A stretch of DNA of 8,450 nt from 2-02-FULL-55-14 sp964581115 (GTDB lineage: Bacteria > Bacteroidota > Ignavibacteria > UBA10030), in NCBI GenBank assembly GCA_964581115.1, contig CAZOMY010000062.1:1-8450 (forward strand), in the 5' to 3' direction. The translations under genes were made by a program, and so were the position numbers. The notes below the pieces were generated by a model. The model did no database searches and was not told the origin of the DNA. It saw only the letters and a list, made by a program, of their open reading frames with translations. Shown here in pieces: positions 1 to 6,413 of this stretch; the stretch's first letter is position 1, and every line of letters starts with the position of its first letter.

Positions 1-84
1 TGACTTCCTACGAAAATCTCGACTCTTTCACCGCTGGTATCCGGGGGGATATGCATTGGTGAGGCATGTCCGCTCGAATGAAAG

Positions 85-160
85 AAATCACGCAAAGACG
101 CAAGGCCGCAAAGGAAAGAATAGATCCTTCCTTTGTCGTCCAGGCGACGATGCGTGATTT
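85..160 (+). repeat. Long imperfect hairpin containing a triple 8-mer array
   Basis: A perfect 10-bp outer stem joins AAATCACGCA (85-94) to TGCGTGATTT (151-160). A perfect 8-bp inner stem joins CAAAGGAA (109-116) to TTCCTTTG (128-135) around an 11-nt loop. Between them lie short pairings (99-101 with 144-146, 104-105 with 140-141, 107-108 with 137-138) broken by mismatches. The left arm carries three tandem units of consensus NCGCAARG at 90-97, 98-105 and 106-113. Two well-separated perfect stems in register make chance unlikely. It could be a REP/BIME-like intergenic repeat, a MITE-like remnant or part of a structured RNA; nothing here decides which. Confidence 0.7.
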
Positions 161-183
161 GTGTTTTGTGCGAGACCTGGAAT

Positions 184-250
184 CGCAAGGACGCCAGGAC
201 GCGAAGTGGAGAGTAGAAATTCTCCCCATCGCGGACTTGGCGTTTGTGCG
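184..250 (+). repeat. Second imperfect hairpin of the same 8-mer family
   Basis: Bases 184-198 pair with 236-250 with one mismatch (188/246) and a few G-T wobbles; 192-196 pair perfectly with 238-242. An inner stem GGAGA (208-212) with TCTCC (221-225) closes the loop. The left arm is again three 8-mer units in tandem (183-190, 191-198, 199-206: TCGCAAGG, ACGCCAGG, ACGCGAAG). The right arm, read on the minus strand from 251 to 228, is also three related units. It starts only 23 nt after the hairpin at 85-160 and has the same architecture, so the two are probably related copies. Confidence 0.6.
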
Positions 251-259
251 TACGGAGGG

Positions 260-345
260 CTTTGCGGAAGACTCACCGCTTATTTTCCCAGTTCGAACGG
301 AGTCAAGGCGATCACCCGCCAAACCGATGGTGGGCAGGCGCAAAG
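260..345. repeat. Inverted pair of single 8-mer units
   Basis: CTTTGCGG at 260-267 is the exact reverse complement of the unit at 106-113. GCGCAAAG at 338-345 is a direct copy of the same consensus. The two can pair over 7 bp across a 70-nt interval. This extends the 8-mer family seen in the two hairpins to the left, but with single units it could be partly coincidental. Confidence 0.4.
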
Positions 346-354
346 ACAGCCGGA

Positions 355-381
355 GGCCTGGTAGGCCATCGCTAAGCGATG
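355..381. repeat. Two adjacent short palindromes, operator-like
   Basis: GGCCT (355-359) and AGGCC (363-367) flank a 3-nt spacer. Immediately after, CATCGCT (367-373) and AGCGATG (375-381) form a perfect 7-bp inverted repeat around one base. The second has too small a loop for a stable RNA hairpin and looks more like a binding site for a dimeric regulator. No regulator gene is in the window. The site is about 155 nt upstream of the first operon gene. Confidence 0.35.
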
Positions 382-421
382 AACTACTTCCCTCAAAGGT
401 GAGCACTGCTTCGTCCTATGC

Positions 422-463
422 ACACCCGCATTCTTTCTCCACGAGGTTAGAGCGAGCGGGTGT
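422..463. repeat. 8-bp inverted repeat with 26-nt loop
   Basis: ACACCCGC (422-429) is perfectly complementary to GCGGGTGT (456-463). It is about 70 nt upstream of the first operon gene. It could fold in a leader RNA or be a regulatory site. No T-run follows, so it is not a normal intrinsic terminator. Confidence 0.35.
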
Positions 464-527
464 TGAAGTTGTGAGGTAGTGCTTAAGTGTGAGTGAAAAT
501 ACCGTCCGGCAATCTGAAGTGACCAAC

Positions 528-533
528 AAGGAG
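528..533 (+). promoter_or_regulatory. Ribosome binding site of the first operon gene
   Basis: AAGGAG matches the Shine-Dalgarno core. It lies 1 nt before the ATG at 535 and 4 nt before the in-frame ATG at 538. The spacing favours 538 as the codon actually used, although both are short of the usual distance. Confidence 0.6.
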
Positions 534-534
534 C

Positions 535-1686
535 ATGATGGAGCCTAAGACACGACCGCTGCGAAAGAAGATTTCTCGGATTGCCGATCTTGAGGTCTAT
601 CTCACGTCTCTAAAATCGCGCCACCGAAGAGGCATTCGAATTCTCCAAGGTCGTGACTTAAACGCTTTTCGGAAGGCGCAACGGATCATCGGTAAGTCGC
701 CCACTGATCTACTTCATCTCTTTGCTCGCACACGCGACGGCGCACAAAAGATCGCTCGTGCGATCCATCAACGGTTTCGGTTTAGACTCGTGCGCGAATT
801 CGGAGATGATGCGGGACTCGAGATCATGATTTACAGGCCCGATGGGCTGCTCAAGCGAGTTGCACGCGAATTGTGGCTCTCTTCGCCTCTCAGAAGACTC
901 TTCTTCATGCTGACGACCTTGAGTCTTGTGGTGCTGGTCTTGAAATACGCTCTCTTTGTCATGCTACCGGACACGTACGAATCGCTTCGCCAGATGGGCG
1001 AAACTCAGTTGGCTTTCAGGAAAGCACTTGAACTGGAATTACGCCGTCGTTTGTACGATGTGGAGTTAGAGGCAACCTCGCAGCTCTTGGGTCACTCGCA
1101 CACATTCCGATCCGTAGCCGTGTCCGATACCATGGCACAGATTCGAATGGAGAGGTACCTGAGTGGCGAATACGACATAGATGACGGCCAAGTGAAGGCA
1201 CTCAATTCGTTGGCAAAGCAGATGAACAGGTTGATGTCCGAGACGTGGATAAGTGCCTGGAGCATCGAACTACGTGGCTTAGCCGACTCGGTTCCTGTAC
1301 TACGCCCCCTCAAGGTCCCGCCCGGCTTTCATCAACGGATTGAATACTGGGCGACGAGTAATGAGATAGAGGTTCCAAAAACACTGATTGTTACCGAATC
1401 GACCGGGATTGTCGATAACCGCACGCTCGCCCTCGTCCGAGCCCAAACGGTATCAGATTTCCTGAAGAACATTGAACTCATGAAGGAGCCCGTGATTCGA
1501 GTCTCCGATGGCACTTCCGGCGCAAGTGCCGAAAAACGAGGTGTCGACATGGTCATCAGAATGGACTTTCATCCGTCTATAGGGTCCGTCATATCCGCAC
1601 TAGTTGTTGGCCTTGTCCGAAATATTGAGTCAATCGACTGGCCAAGTCTTCAGAAAATTGCATTTACGGTGATCTCGTATGCGTAG
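535..1686 (+). CDS. Bitopic membrane protein with divergent OmpA-like periplasmic domain
   Basis: 383 residues; the true start may be the second ATG at 538. Residues 1-120 are strongly basic, with no recognised domain and no signal peptide. One membrane segment spans about 122-144, with an Arg pair just before it, predicting N-terminus inside and C-terminus in the periplasm. Residues 150-185 are charged and helical. Residues 280-345 resemble an OmpA/MotB-like domain: T287-E288-S-T-G291 stands where the family has TDxxG, then N295, L298, R302-A303, V306 and F309-L310 follow the family spacing (NxxLSxxRAxxVxxYL). R335-G-V-D-M recalls the RRVEI strand. In the family, the Asp and the Arg of 'RA' contact the peptidoglycan diaminopimelate; here Asp is Glu and Arg is kept. 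First gene of a coupled four-gene operon, overlapping the next by 8 nt. Likely a cell-wall anchor, as MotB or ZorB are, but the long cytoplasmic part is unlike theirs. The exact family is unknown to me. Confidence 0.85.
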   Translation: MMEPKTRPLRKKISRIADLEVYLTSLKSRHRRGIRILQGRDLNAFRKAQRIIGKSPTDLLHLFARTRDGAQKIARAIHQRFRFRLVREFGDDAGLEIMIYRPDGLLKRVARELWLSSPLRRLFFMLTTLSLVVLVLKYALFVMLPDTYESLRQMGETQLAFRKALELELRRRLYDVELEATSQLLGHSHTFRSVAVSDTMAQIRMERYLSGEYDIDDGQVKALNSLAKQMNRLMSETWISAWSIELRGLADSVPVLRPLKVPPGFHQRIEYWATSNEIEVPKTLIVTESTGIVDNRTLALVRAQTVSDFLKNIELMKEPVIRVSDGTSGASAEKRGVDMVIRMDFHPSIGSVISALVVGLVRNIESIDWPSLQKIAFTVISYA

Positions 1687-3904
1687 ACCAGACTGGATGT
1701 GGTGGTTTGCGAAGCCTGCTCCGTCAGGTACGTCGGGATCTGAATCATTCGAAGCGGAATTGTCGATCGAAGATGACCCGCCGCAACCCGCCAATGGTGC
1801 GCCTGATCAACGTCGAAGTTCAAGCCCTCCGAAATCGACGGTTGACAGACTGCTCGAGGAACGGATCCTCTCGGGTGGATCAAACTTCTTCATCTCCACG
1901 GAGGAATTGCGTGAATGCGCGGCGGAGTCAGCACTCGGCGGAAGGGCAGATTCAGAAGAGTGGGTTGGCGGCATTAGGAACTACCACGATGCCGTAAGCG
2001 AACAACTTCTGGCCGAACGTCGGCTTCGAATTGCGAAAATCAAGCAGGATCTCACCGGACGAATTCAGAAGAAGACCTCGTGGGAGACCGATCGGACGAA
2101 TCAAACAGCTCTTGAGGAATCGATTCGTGCGGACGAAGAGAAAGCGAAATTGCTTGATCACACTATTTCGGATCTAGAGCACCAATTGAGTCGGGCCCGA
2201 GCCAAGGTCTTCGACAAGTTCTTCGATGAGCGGCGGAATCAGCTGACACGCAAAGAACGGGAGGCCCACGAGCGCATCAGTTCCGTCCTGGCCTCAGCAG
2301 ATCAGCGCTATCAGATGGAGAGGAGTCAATGGGAGCAGAATGCACCCGAGTTTGAACGCCGGGCAAAGGTAGTCGAAGCAGAACAGGAATTGCTGAAAGC
2401 GAAGAGGGGTGGAGTGTCCGCTCGCCTGGCCGTTCTTGAAGAACAGTACATCAGTCGTACGACGACAGGATTCCTGACTTGGGTCGGCTACGTGTCAATC
2501 CCCGCCGTGGGGTGGTTGGTCGCCACACTCCTTGGCCACCGACTCTCAGGTGGGGAGGAACTGTTGTTGCCCGTGCTCAACGCCCTGCAAGGTCTGTTCG
2601 AAAACCAATCAGGGTGGTCGCGCTTTGGGGCATATGTGATGCTGGCTACTCTAATTGCAGTTCTCTCCGCAGCCGTTCTGCTGCTTTCAGACCTTCTACT
2701 ACGGTGGTTTGATCGCGGTTGGTCCAAACAGCCCAAGCGACAACCAAGGACCGCGAATGGAGACACCTTGGTGTCAAATCGGTTAGTCAACTTGGGCCGC
2801 ATCAGACGAGACGTCTACGTGAAGGCTCTGGCACTCATTCCGATCGTGTGGATCTCGATCCTCGTTCTCTCACTCCTGACGGCCTTCGGAAAGACGGGTG
2901 GTTTTGATGCCGCGCAGATCTCCGAGTTCACATCCGCGGCGACACTCACCTATGTCGGCTCGATCCTTTATCTCTTGGCCACATCCGTTTCAGTCGTTTA
3001 TGTCGTGAAGATCATTGAGCCTCGCTGGAAACGGATCCTTGAACTAAATCAGGAGGCACGGCGCGAAGCACCACGAGCCAACGTTACTCTTCACTTAAGA
3101 GCACACTGGGAAATCGCCCTCGTAGCGGCATCGCTCTTTGTTGTCATGATACTTGCATCTGTCTTGACGCTCGATCCCGACCCGAACGTCCAGAAGGCAA
3201 TGGCGGCATACATTTTTGGAGGGCTGGCGCTGTTCGCTCTCCTGAGTTCGATCTGTTTTGCGTATGGCATTGTCTTTCGAGGTGTGTACAAGGACCAGGA
3301 TGTTTTGGATGAAGAAATCGATCTCAAGGAAATCCAGATTCGTTCGCTGAGAAATGCCCCCATCTTTGAGTATACACTAGAGGAGATCAATACACAGGAC
3401 GAAGTCCAACGACTCCTTCGGGACCACATGCGGGATATCGAACAACTCGACCAGATGAGGTATGAGTTCTCGTTTGAGCAATTGTTCAGTATGTCCCCAC
3501 AGCGCAAGTTCTCAGATGTCTTTGCTCTCTTGTCCCACATGCGTCGGCTCGACGCCCGGTCGAGACTATCCACACTCATGAAAGACTCCGGCCCTGGCCC
3601 TTGGGATGACGAAGCAGCCGATCAAATCACGAAGAGGCTAAGTGAAAATCGGGCTCTGCGGTCGGAGGTCGATGCAACCATGGCCCGCAAGCGGGCTGAT
3701 CTCCAGGAGGTGAATAAGAGGATCGATGCGTACGACGAGACTGCGGCGGCAAGAGATATCGCCGTGACGCAGGAATTGCTCGAGGGAGAAGAATCAGCGC
3801 TGCGGCGAGAGCAGGACTTGAGAGATCGTCGCAAAGACAAGGAAGTCCTCATGTTCAAGTCGGCATTCGCGTTTGTTCGGAGGTCCTATGGATTGGATGA
3901 ATGA
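1679..3904 (+). CDS. Six-pass membrane protein with two large cytoplasmic coiled coils
   Basis: 741 residues, family not recognised. The start ATG overlaps the end of the previous gene by 8 nt and has GGTGA (1668-1672) 6 nt upstream. A Trp-rich N-terminus (MRRPDWMWWF) is followed by a Pro/Ser-rich linker to about residue 55. Residues 104-258 are highly charged and helical with heptad-like spacing, a probable coiled coil. Hydrophobic segments lie at about 264-286, 314-341, 379-402, 419-445, 476-498 and 508-533. The loops at 342-378 and 446-475 are rich in Arg/Lys and the others are not, so the positive-inside rule places both termini in the cytoplasm. Residues 540-725 form a second charged helical region, coiled-coil-like at 650-722. 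No Walker A, nuclease or protease motif is visible. It may be the core scaffold of the envelope complex. A MotA/TolQ relation was considered, but the membrane layout does not fit in an obvious way. Confidence 0.88.
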   Translation: MRRPDWMWWFAKPAPSGTSGSESFEAELSIEDDPPQPANGAPDQRRSSSPPKSTVDRLLEERILSGGSNFFISTEELRECAAESALGGRADSEEWVGGIRNYHDAVSEQLLAERRLRIAKIKQDLTGRIQKKTSWETDRTNQTALEESIRADEEKAKLLDHTISDLEHQLSRARAKVFDKFFDERRNQLTRKEREAHERISSVLASADQRYQMERSQWEQNAPEFERRAKVVEAEQELLKAKRGGVSARLAVLEEQYISRTTTGFLTWVGYVSIPAVGWLVATLLGHRLSGGEELLLPVLNALQGLFENQSGWSRFGAYVMLATLIAVLSAAVLLLSDLLLRWFDRGWSKQPKRQPRTANGDTLVSNRLVNLGRIRRDVYVKALALIPIVWISILVLSLLTAFGKTGGFDAAQISEFTSAATLTYVGSILYLLATSVSVVYVVKIIEPRWKRILELNQEARREAPRANVTLHLRAHWEIALVAASLFVVMILASVLTLDPDPNVQKAMAAYIFGGLALFALLSSICFAYGIVFRGVYKDQDVLDEEIDLKEIQIRSLRNAPIFEYTLEEINTQDEVQRLLRDHMRDIEQLDQMRYEFSFEQLFSMSPQRKFSDVFALLSHMRRLDARSRLSTLMKDSGPGPWDDEAADQITKRLSENRALRSEVDATMARKRADLQEVNKRIDAYDETAAARDIAVTQELLEGEESALRREQDLRDRRKDKEVLMFKSAFAFVRRSYGLDE
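3879..3883 (+). promoter_or_regulatory. Ribosome binding site deciding the start of the third operon gene
   Basis: GGAGG lies inside the end of the preceding gene, 4 nt before ATG 3888. The frame is also open from a TTG at 3873, but that codon lies upstream of the Shine-Dalgarno and has none of its own, so 3888 is preferred. Confidence 0.65.
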
Positions 3905-5171
3905 GTTGCGTTCGTGGTTCCGCTCAAACGGGCGGGCATCAATCCCAAAGGAACAGTCACAATTCCCGCGGCTTCCGATTCCGATTGCACATCGTCTCAA
4001 AGGTGATGGAACCGACGACCAAGGGATGTCGGAAATCGACGAACAACTGTGGACGCTGGGGTGGTACGACGGACATGGCGGCCTGCCACAACACGAATTG
4101 CGCCCTGCGATCGAGGCGGAAGGGCGCATCCTGCTCGAAAGACTGACGCACGAGCAGGCGCTGGTTGTCGCTCGTCAGACAGCAGTCTCTCGTCAGTCCG
4201 AAGAGTCGTCAGCCAACCTGAAGCGACGCCTGACGTCGATCACGGAAGAGCTAGAACAACTTGAGGCGCGTCGAAGCGAAAAGAGCCAAGCCTTCTCACT
4301 TCCTATCGGTCTAGTCTTCGTCTTCGTGGCAACTCTACTCTTCCTCGCCGACATACCGCTCTCACTCAGACTCGTGGCGCGTGGATTTGATCTCAAAACC
4401 GAGAGCGGCGCGCTCAATGTCGACATGTTGCTCATTCAACCAGTCACCATCTTCGTGCTGTTCTGGGAACCCATTCTCCTCGCACTTGGCATTGCGTTTT
4501 CGGGCCTCTTTGTGAAGTTCTTCTACGACGAGGTCTTGCCTCAATGGACGAAACAACTCGAGCACGTCGAGCGGTATGCAATGCTCGGTATGTTCATTCT
4601 CTTTCTTGCGACGATCATCTGTCTGGGGTGGTTCCGGGCCGAGATTCAGCGTGAATTGACGACCGATTCTGCACGAAGAATCCAGCAGCAGATGGGTGTT
4701 ACAACCGAGATGTCAACTCAAGTCCCGGCGCAGTCATCGCCGACTGAGCCGGTGTCGGGAGGGTTGTTAGCAAAAGCGACTTTCATTCTTCTCACGTTGA
4801 CATTTCCGCTCACGGGTGCTGTCTGTTTCTCCGCAGGGATGAAGCAAATTTCCAACTACTGGAGATTAAGGAGCCTTCGAAGGCTGGTGGAACGCATCTC
4901 TCTTGAGTCCGAAAAGGCCATTGGCAGATGGCACGAAGCGCAGGCGATGTTGAAGAGTGATGAAGAATGGCTGGCATTCTTGCGTGCAGACAAAAGTCGA
5001 GAGGCTGTGAGTGATTTACGGCAGGCGTTGTATGCTCATGGCTATCAACGTGGGAAAGGAGCGACAGAGCCGCTCTTTGACGAAAAGGGCTTGTATGGAC
5101 AGGCCGCCTCGGTCGCCAAATGGAATCTTGTCGAAAAGGCAAGGCGCAACTTCTGGAAGGAAAGGCAATGA
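3888..5171 (+). CDS. Four-pass membrane protein with helical cytoplasmic ends
   Basis: 427 residues from ATG 3888, chosen for GGAGG 4 nt upstream; it overlaps the previous gene by 17 nt. Family not recognised. The N-terminus (MDWMNELRSWF) is Trp-rich and amphipathic like that of the preceding protein. Residues 72-132 are charged and helical, probably a short coiled coil. Hydrophobic segments lie at about 136-156, 185-211, 229-249 and 293-317. The loop at 250-292 is polar, with a Gln/Ser/Thr/Pro-rich stretch, and is predicted periplasmic. After the last segment comes an Arg/Lys cluster (324-336), putting the C-terminus (318-427) in the cytoplasm, where it is helical at first. No catalytic motif is seen. 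Its general plan, helical region then membrane bundle then helical tail, matches the second gene, so the two may be distant paralogues or partners in one complex. Confidence 0.87.
   Translation: MDWMNELRSWFRSNGRASIPKEQSQFPRLPIPIAHRLKGDGTDDQGMSEIDEQLWTLGWYDGHGGLPQHELRPAIEAEGRILLERLTHEQALVVARQTAVSRQSEESSANLKRRLTSITEELEQLEARRSEKSQAFSLPIGLVFVFVATLLFLADIPLSLRLVARGFDLKTESGALNVDMLLIQPVTIFVLFWEPILLALGIAFSGLFVKFFYDEVLPQWTKQLEHVERYAMLGMFILFLATIICLGWFRAEIQRELTTDSARRIQQQMGVTTEMSTQVPAQSSPTEPVSGGLLAKATFILLTLTFPLTGAVCFSAGMKQISNYWRLRSLRRLVERISLESEKAIGRWHEAQAMLKSDEEWLAFLRADKSREAVSDLRQALYAHGYQRGKGATEPLFDEKGLYGQAASVAKWNLVEKARRNFWKERQ
5157..5161 (+). promoter_or_regulatory. Ribosome binding site deciding the start of the lipoprotein gene
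   Basis: AAGGA sits 6 nt before the ATG at 5168, inside the last codons of the preceding gene. The frame is open further upstream to an ATG at 5120, but starting there would add 16 polar residues ahead of the signal peptide. Start at 5168 gives an ATGA overlap, typical of translational coupling. Confidence 0.75.
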
Positions 5172-5998
5172 GGCCTAGTTCAGCAACGACATTGAAGCTC
5201 GGATCAATTATCGTGGGATTGATGTGTGGGTGTGATCCCGCTATCCGCGATGCAGTCCAGCCGAAAACCTCCCTGTCTATCGTGTTCTGCGACGTAACCA
5301 GCAGCTTGAATCTAGACGAGCTGAAGAATGTTGCCTCACTGACCGCAGATCTCGTCGAAAGCCTCCCGCCTGGTACTCGCTATGAGATCTACCCCATTCA
5401 GCGCGTCACCGACCGAGTCGCGGCTCTTACGATGGGCTCGATTCCATTCGCTCAGGGCCAAAGCGATCGCATTCAAGTGGAACGGGGACTTGCTGCACTT
5501 AGGTTGCAGATCGGTAAGCTGATGGACTCGCTCTATGTGAAGGTCAACAAGCCACAACAAGTGGACAATCGAACGTGTCTGATCAACTCGCTGTGGCTTG
5601 CCTCTTCCATCATCAGACAACACAGACTGCGGGCCCAAACTGAACGGATCGATATTTACTACGTGAGTGATATGCTCGAGGAGTGCGACAACAATGTCGC
5701 GGGAGAATCCATCGACCTCGTCGGCCGAAAACCCCTTGAAGGCGAACTGAAGAAAGCTGACAAGTTGAATTTGGAACTGCGACTTGTGGACGTCAACATT
5801 GCCGTCATCGTGCCTGTGGCGCAATCGTCATCGGACCACTTTCATCCGAATCAGCATCAACTCGAGGCATTCTGGAAGACTGTACTGACGAAAGCCGGTT
5901 GGACCAGAGAAGAGCTGGACAATCCTAATCGCTTCTCCTGGAACGTCGGACAATTGCCCCTTAGGCTCCAACCCGACGCCACGGGATCTGTCCGGTAG
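5168..5998 (+). CDS. Lipoprotein with von Willebrand factor A-like domain
   Basis: 276 residues. The N-terminus is a lipoprotein signal: basic start, hydrophobic core (about 9-20), then M19-C20-G21-C22, with C22 the likely lipidated cysteine. D23 at +2 is the inner-membrane retention signal of the E. coli Lol system, so the protein may stay on the outer leaflet of the inner membrane. From residue 35 it resembles a VWA fold: a hydrophobic strand ending in D42-V-T44-S-S46 (the DxSxS MIDAS motif with Thr for the first Ser), T136 in N-R-T-C before a hydrophobic helix (second MIDAS position), and D168 after the strand I-Y-Y-V-S (third position). Together these could bind a divalent metal and mediate adhesion to a protein partner. 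Residues 195-276 have no recognised domain. Last gene of the operon, ATGA overlap with its predecessor. VWA assignment rests on motif spacing only. Confidence 0.85.
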   Translation: MRPSSATTLKLGSIIVGLMCGCDPAIRDAVQPKTSLSIVFCDVTSSLNLDELKNVASLTADLVESLPPGTRYEIYPIQRVTDRVAALTMGSIPFAQGQSDRIQVERGLAALRLQIGKLMDSLYVKVNKPQQVDNRTCLINSLWLASSIIRQHRLRAQTERIDIYYVSDMLEECDNNVAGESIDLVGRKPLEGELKKADKLNLELRLVDVNIAVIVPVAQSSSDHFHPNQHQLEAFWKTVLTKAGWTREELDNPNRFSWNVGQLPLRLQPDATGSVR

Positions 5999-6008
5999 CA
6001 GTCGAACT

Positions 6009-6034
6009 TCGACTCGCACTGAGGAGTGCGTCGA
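6009..6034 (+). terminator. Bulged hairpin downstream of the operon, weak terminator candidate
   Basis: TCGAC (6009-6013) pairs with GTCGA (6030-6034), and after a 2-nt bulge GCACT (6016-6020) pairs with AGTGC (6025-6029) around a GAGG loop. It starts 11 nt after the last stop codon of the operon, the right place for a 3' end. There is no U-tract afterwards, so it is not a classical intrinsic terminator and may instead protect the 3' end. Confidence 0.35.
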
Positions 6035-6119
6035 CATTCCAAGCTTCAAGCATTGTTAGACGTTCTCGAACCTCAAGCAATCTTGCATTCGAGTCCAATT
6101 CTGAAGTAGTTAACCTGCT

Positions 6120-6413
6120 TCATTGGTTGAGGATAGGAAACCGTAGACCCACATGCACACGAGAATCGATCCCTGGGCCTAGCTCCTCTTCGATGAAGAG
6201 GCCGAGTTCCCGCCTCCCGGCGTCATCAGCAGAAGGCAGAGCGCCAACGGTTGGCCCGACCAGGACAGCATAGCGACCAGCCCCTCAATGTGGATGGTGT
6301 CTTCTTCGTGAAAGACCTACTCCGCCGACATTATCGATGGCCATGAGGGCAAACGGAGTGATCAGGATGAAACTGCCCAAGGAATAGTCGCCGGCATTCG
6401 CCCACCATTTCAT
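6120..6413 (-). pseudogene. Possible decayed minus-strand gene remnant
   Basis: Read on the minus strand from ATG at 6413-6411, one frame is open for 42 codons (starting MKWWANAGDY, hydrophobic centre), hits a TGA at 6285-6287, then continues open in the same frame for 54 codons to a TGA at 6120-6122. The second block has protein-like composition (GLFIEEELGPGIDSRVHVG) and ends in a possible beta-strand. No family is recognised and there is no Shine-Dalgarno I trust. Two open blocks of this size could occur by chance at this GC content. Confidence 0.2.

Larger units (their letters stand above)
1..534. other. Gene-free, repeat-rich leader region upstream of the operon
   Basis: No convincing protein gene lies here. 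The open frames that exist (for example plus strand 66-479 and minus strand 8-406) run straight through inverted repeats and give basic, low-complexity translations without domain features. The region is dominated by inverted repeats: hairpins at 85-160 and 184-250, dispersed 8-mer units near 260-267 and 338-345, palindromes at 355-381 and a stem at 422-463. No -35/-10 pair with good spacing stands out; the AT-richest stretch before the operon is about 482-500. The operon promoter is presumably in the last 150 nt, but I cannot place it. Bases 1-84 show nothing recognisable. Confidence 0.7.

Noticed and set aside
85..251. CRISPR array
   Set aside because: Repeat units are only 8 nt, directly tandem and arranged as hairpin arms; there are no regular spacers and no cas genes in the window.
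283..310. tRNA T-arm-like sequence around GTTCGAAC
   Set aside because: The bases on either side do not form the required 5-bp arm and no anticodon or acceptor stem is found at the right distance.
8..406. Minus-strand open frame of 132 codons in the leader region
   Set aside because: It covers the same repeats in reverse, is Ser/Arg-rich without any recognisable domain, and has no supporting start signals.
66..479. Plus-strand open frame of 137 codons upstream of the operon
   Set aside because: It runs across the two hairpins and translates the 8-mer repeat (QRRK-type residues). Composition is basic and disordered, there is no domain, and no good Shine-Dalgarno precedes it.
85..534. Retron or similar reverse-transcriptase-linked RNA
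   Set aside because: The leader is hairpin-rich, but no reverse transcriptase with a YxDD motif is encoded in the window.
3091..3579. Minus-strand open frame of 162 codons
   Set aside because: Ser/Arg-rich shadow of the six-pass membrane protein gene, with no independent start signal or domain.
535..3904. Bona fide Zorya zorA/zorB pair
   Set aside because: The OmpA-like domain resembles ZorB in type, but the gene has a 120-residue cytoplasmic extension, the neighbour has six membrane segments instead of a MotA-like layout, and no ZorC, ZorD or ZorE is visible.
5336..5824. Minus-strand open frame of 162 codons
   Set aside because: Shadow of the VWA-like lipoprotein gene, whose plus-strand reading has a lipobox, a ribosome binding site and coupled overlap.
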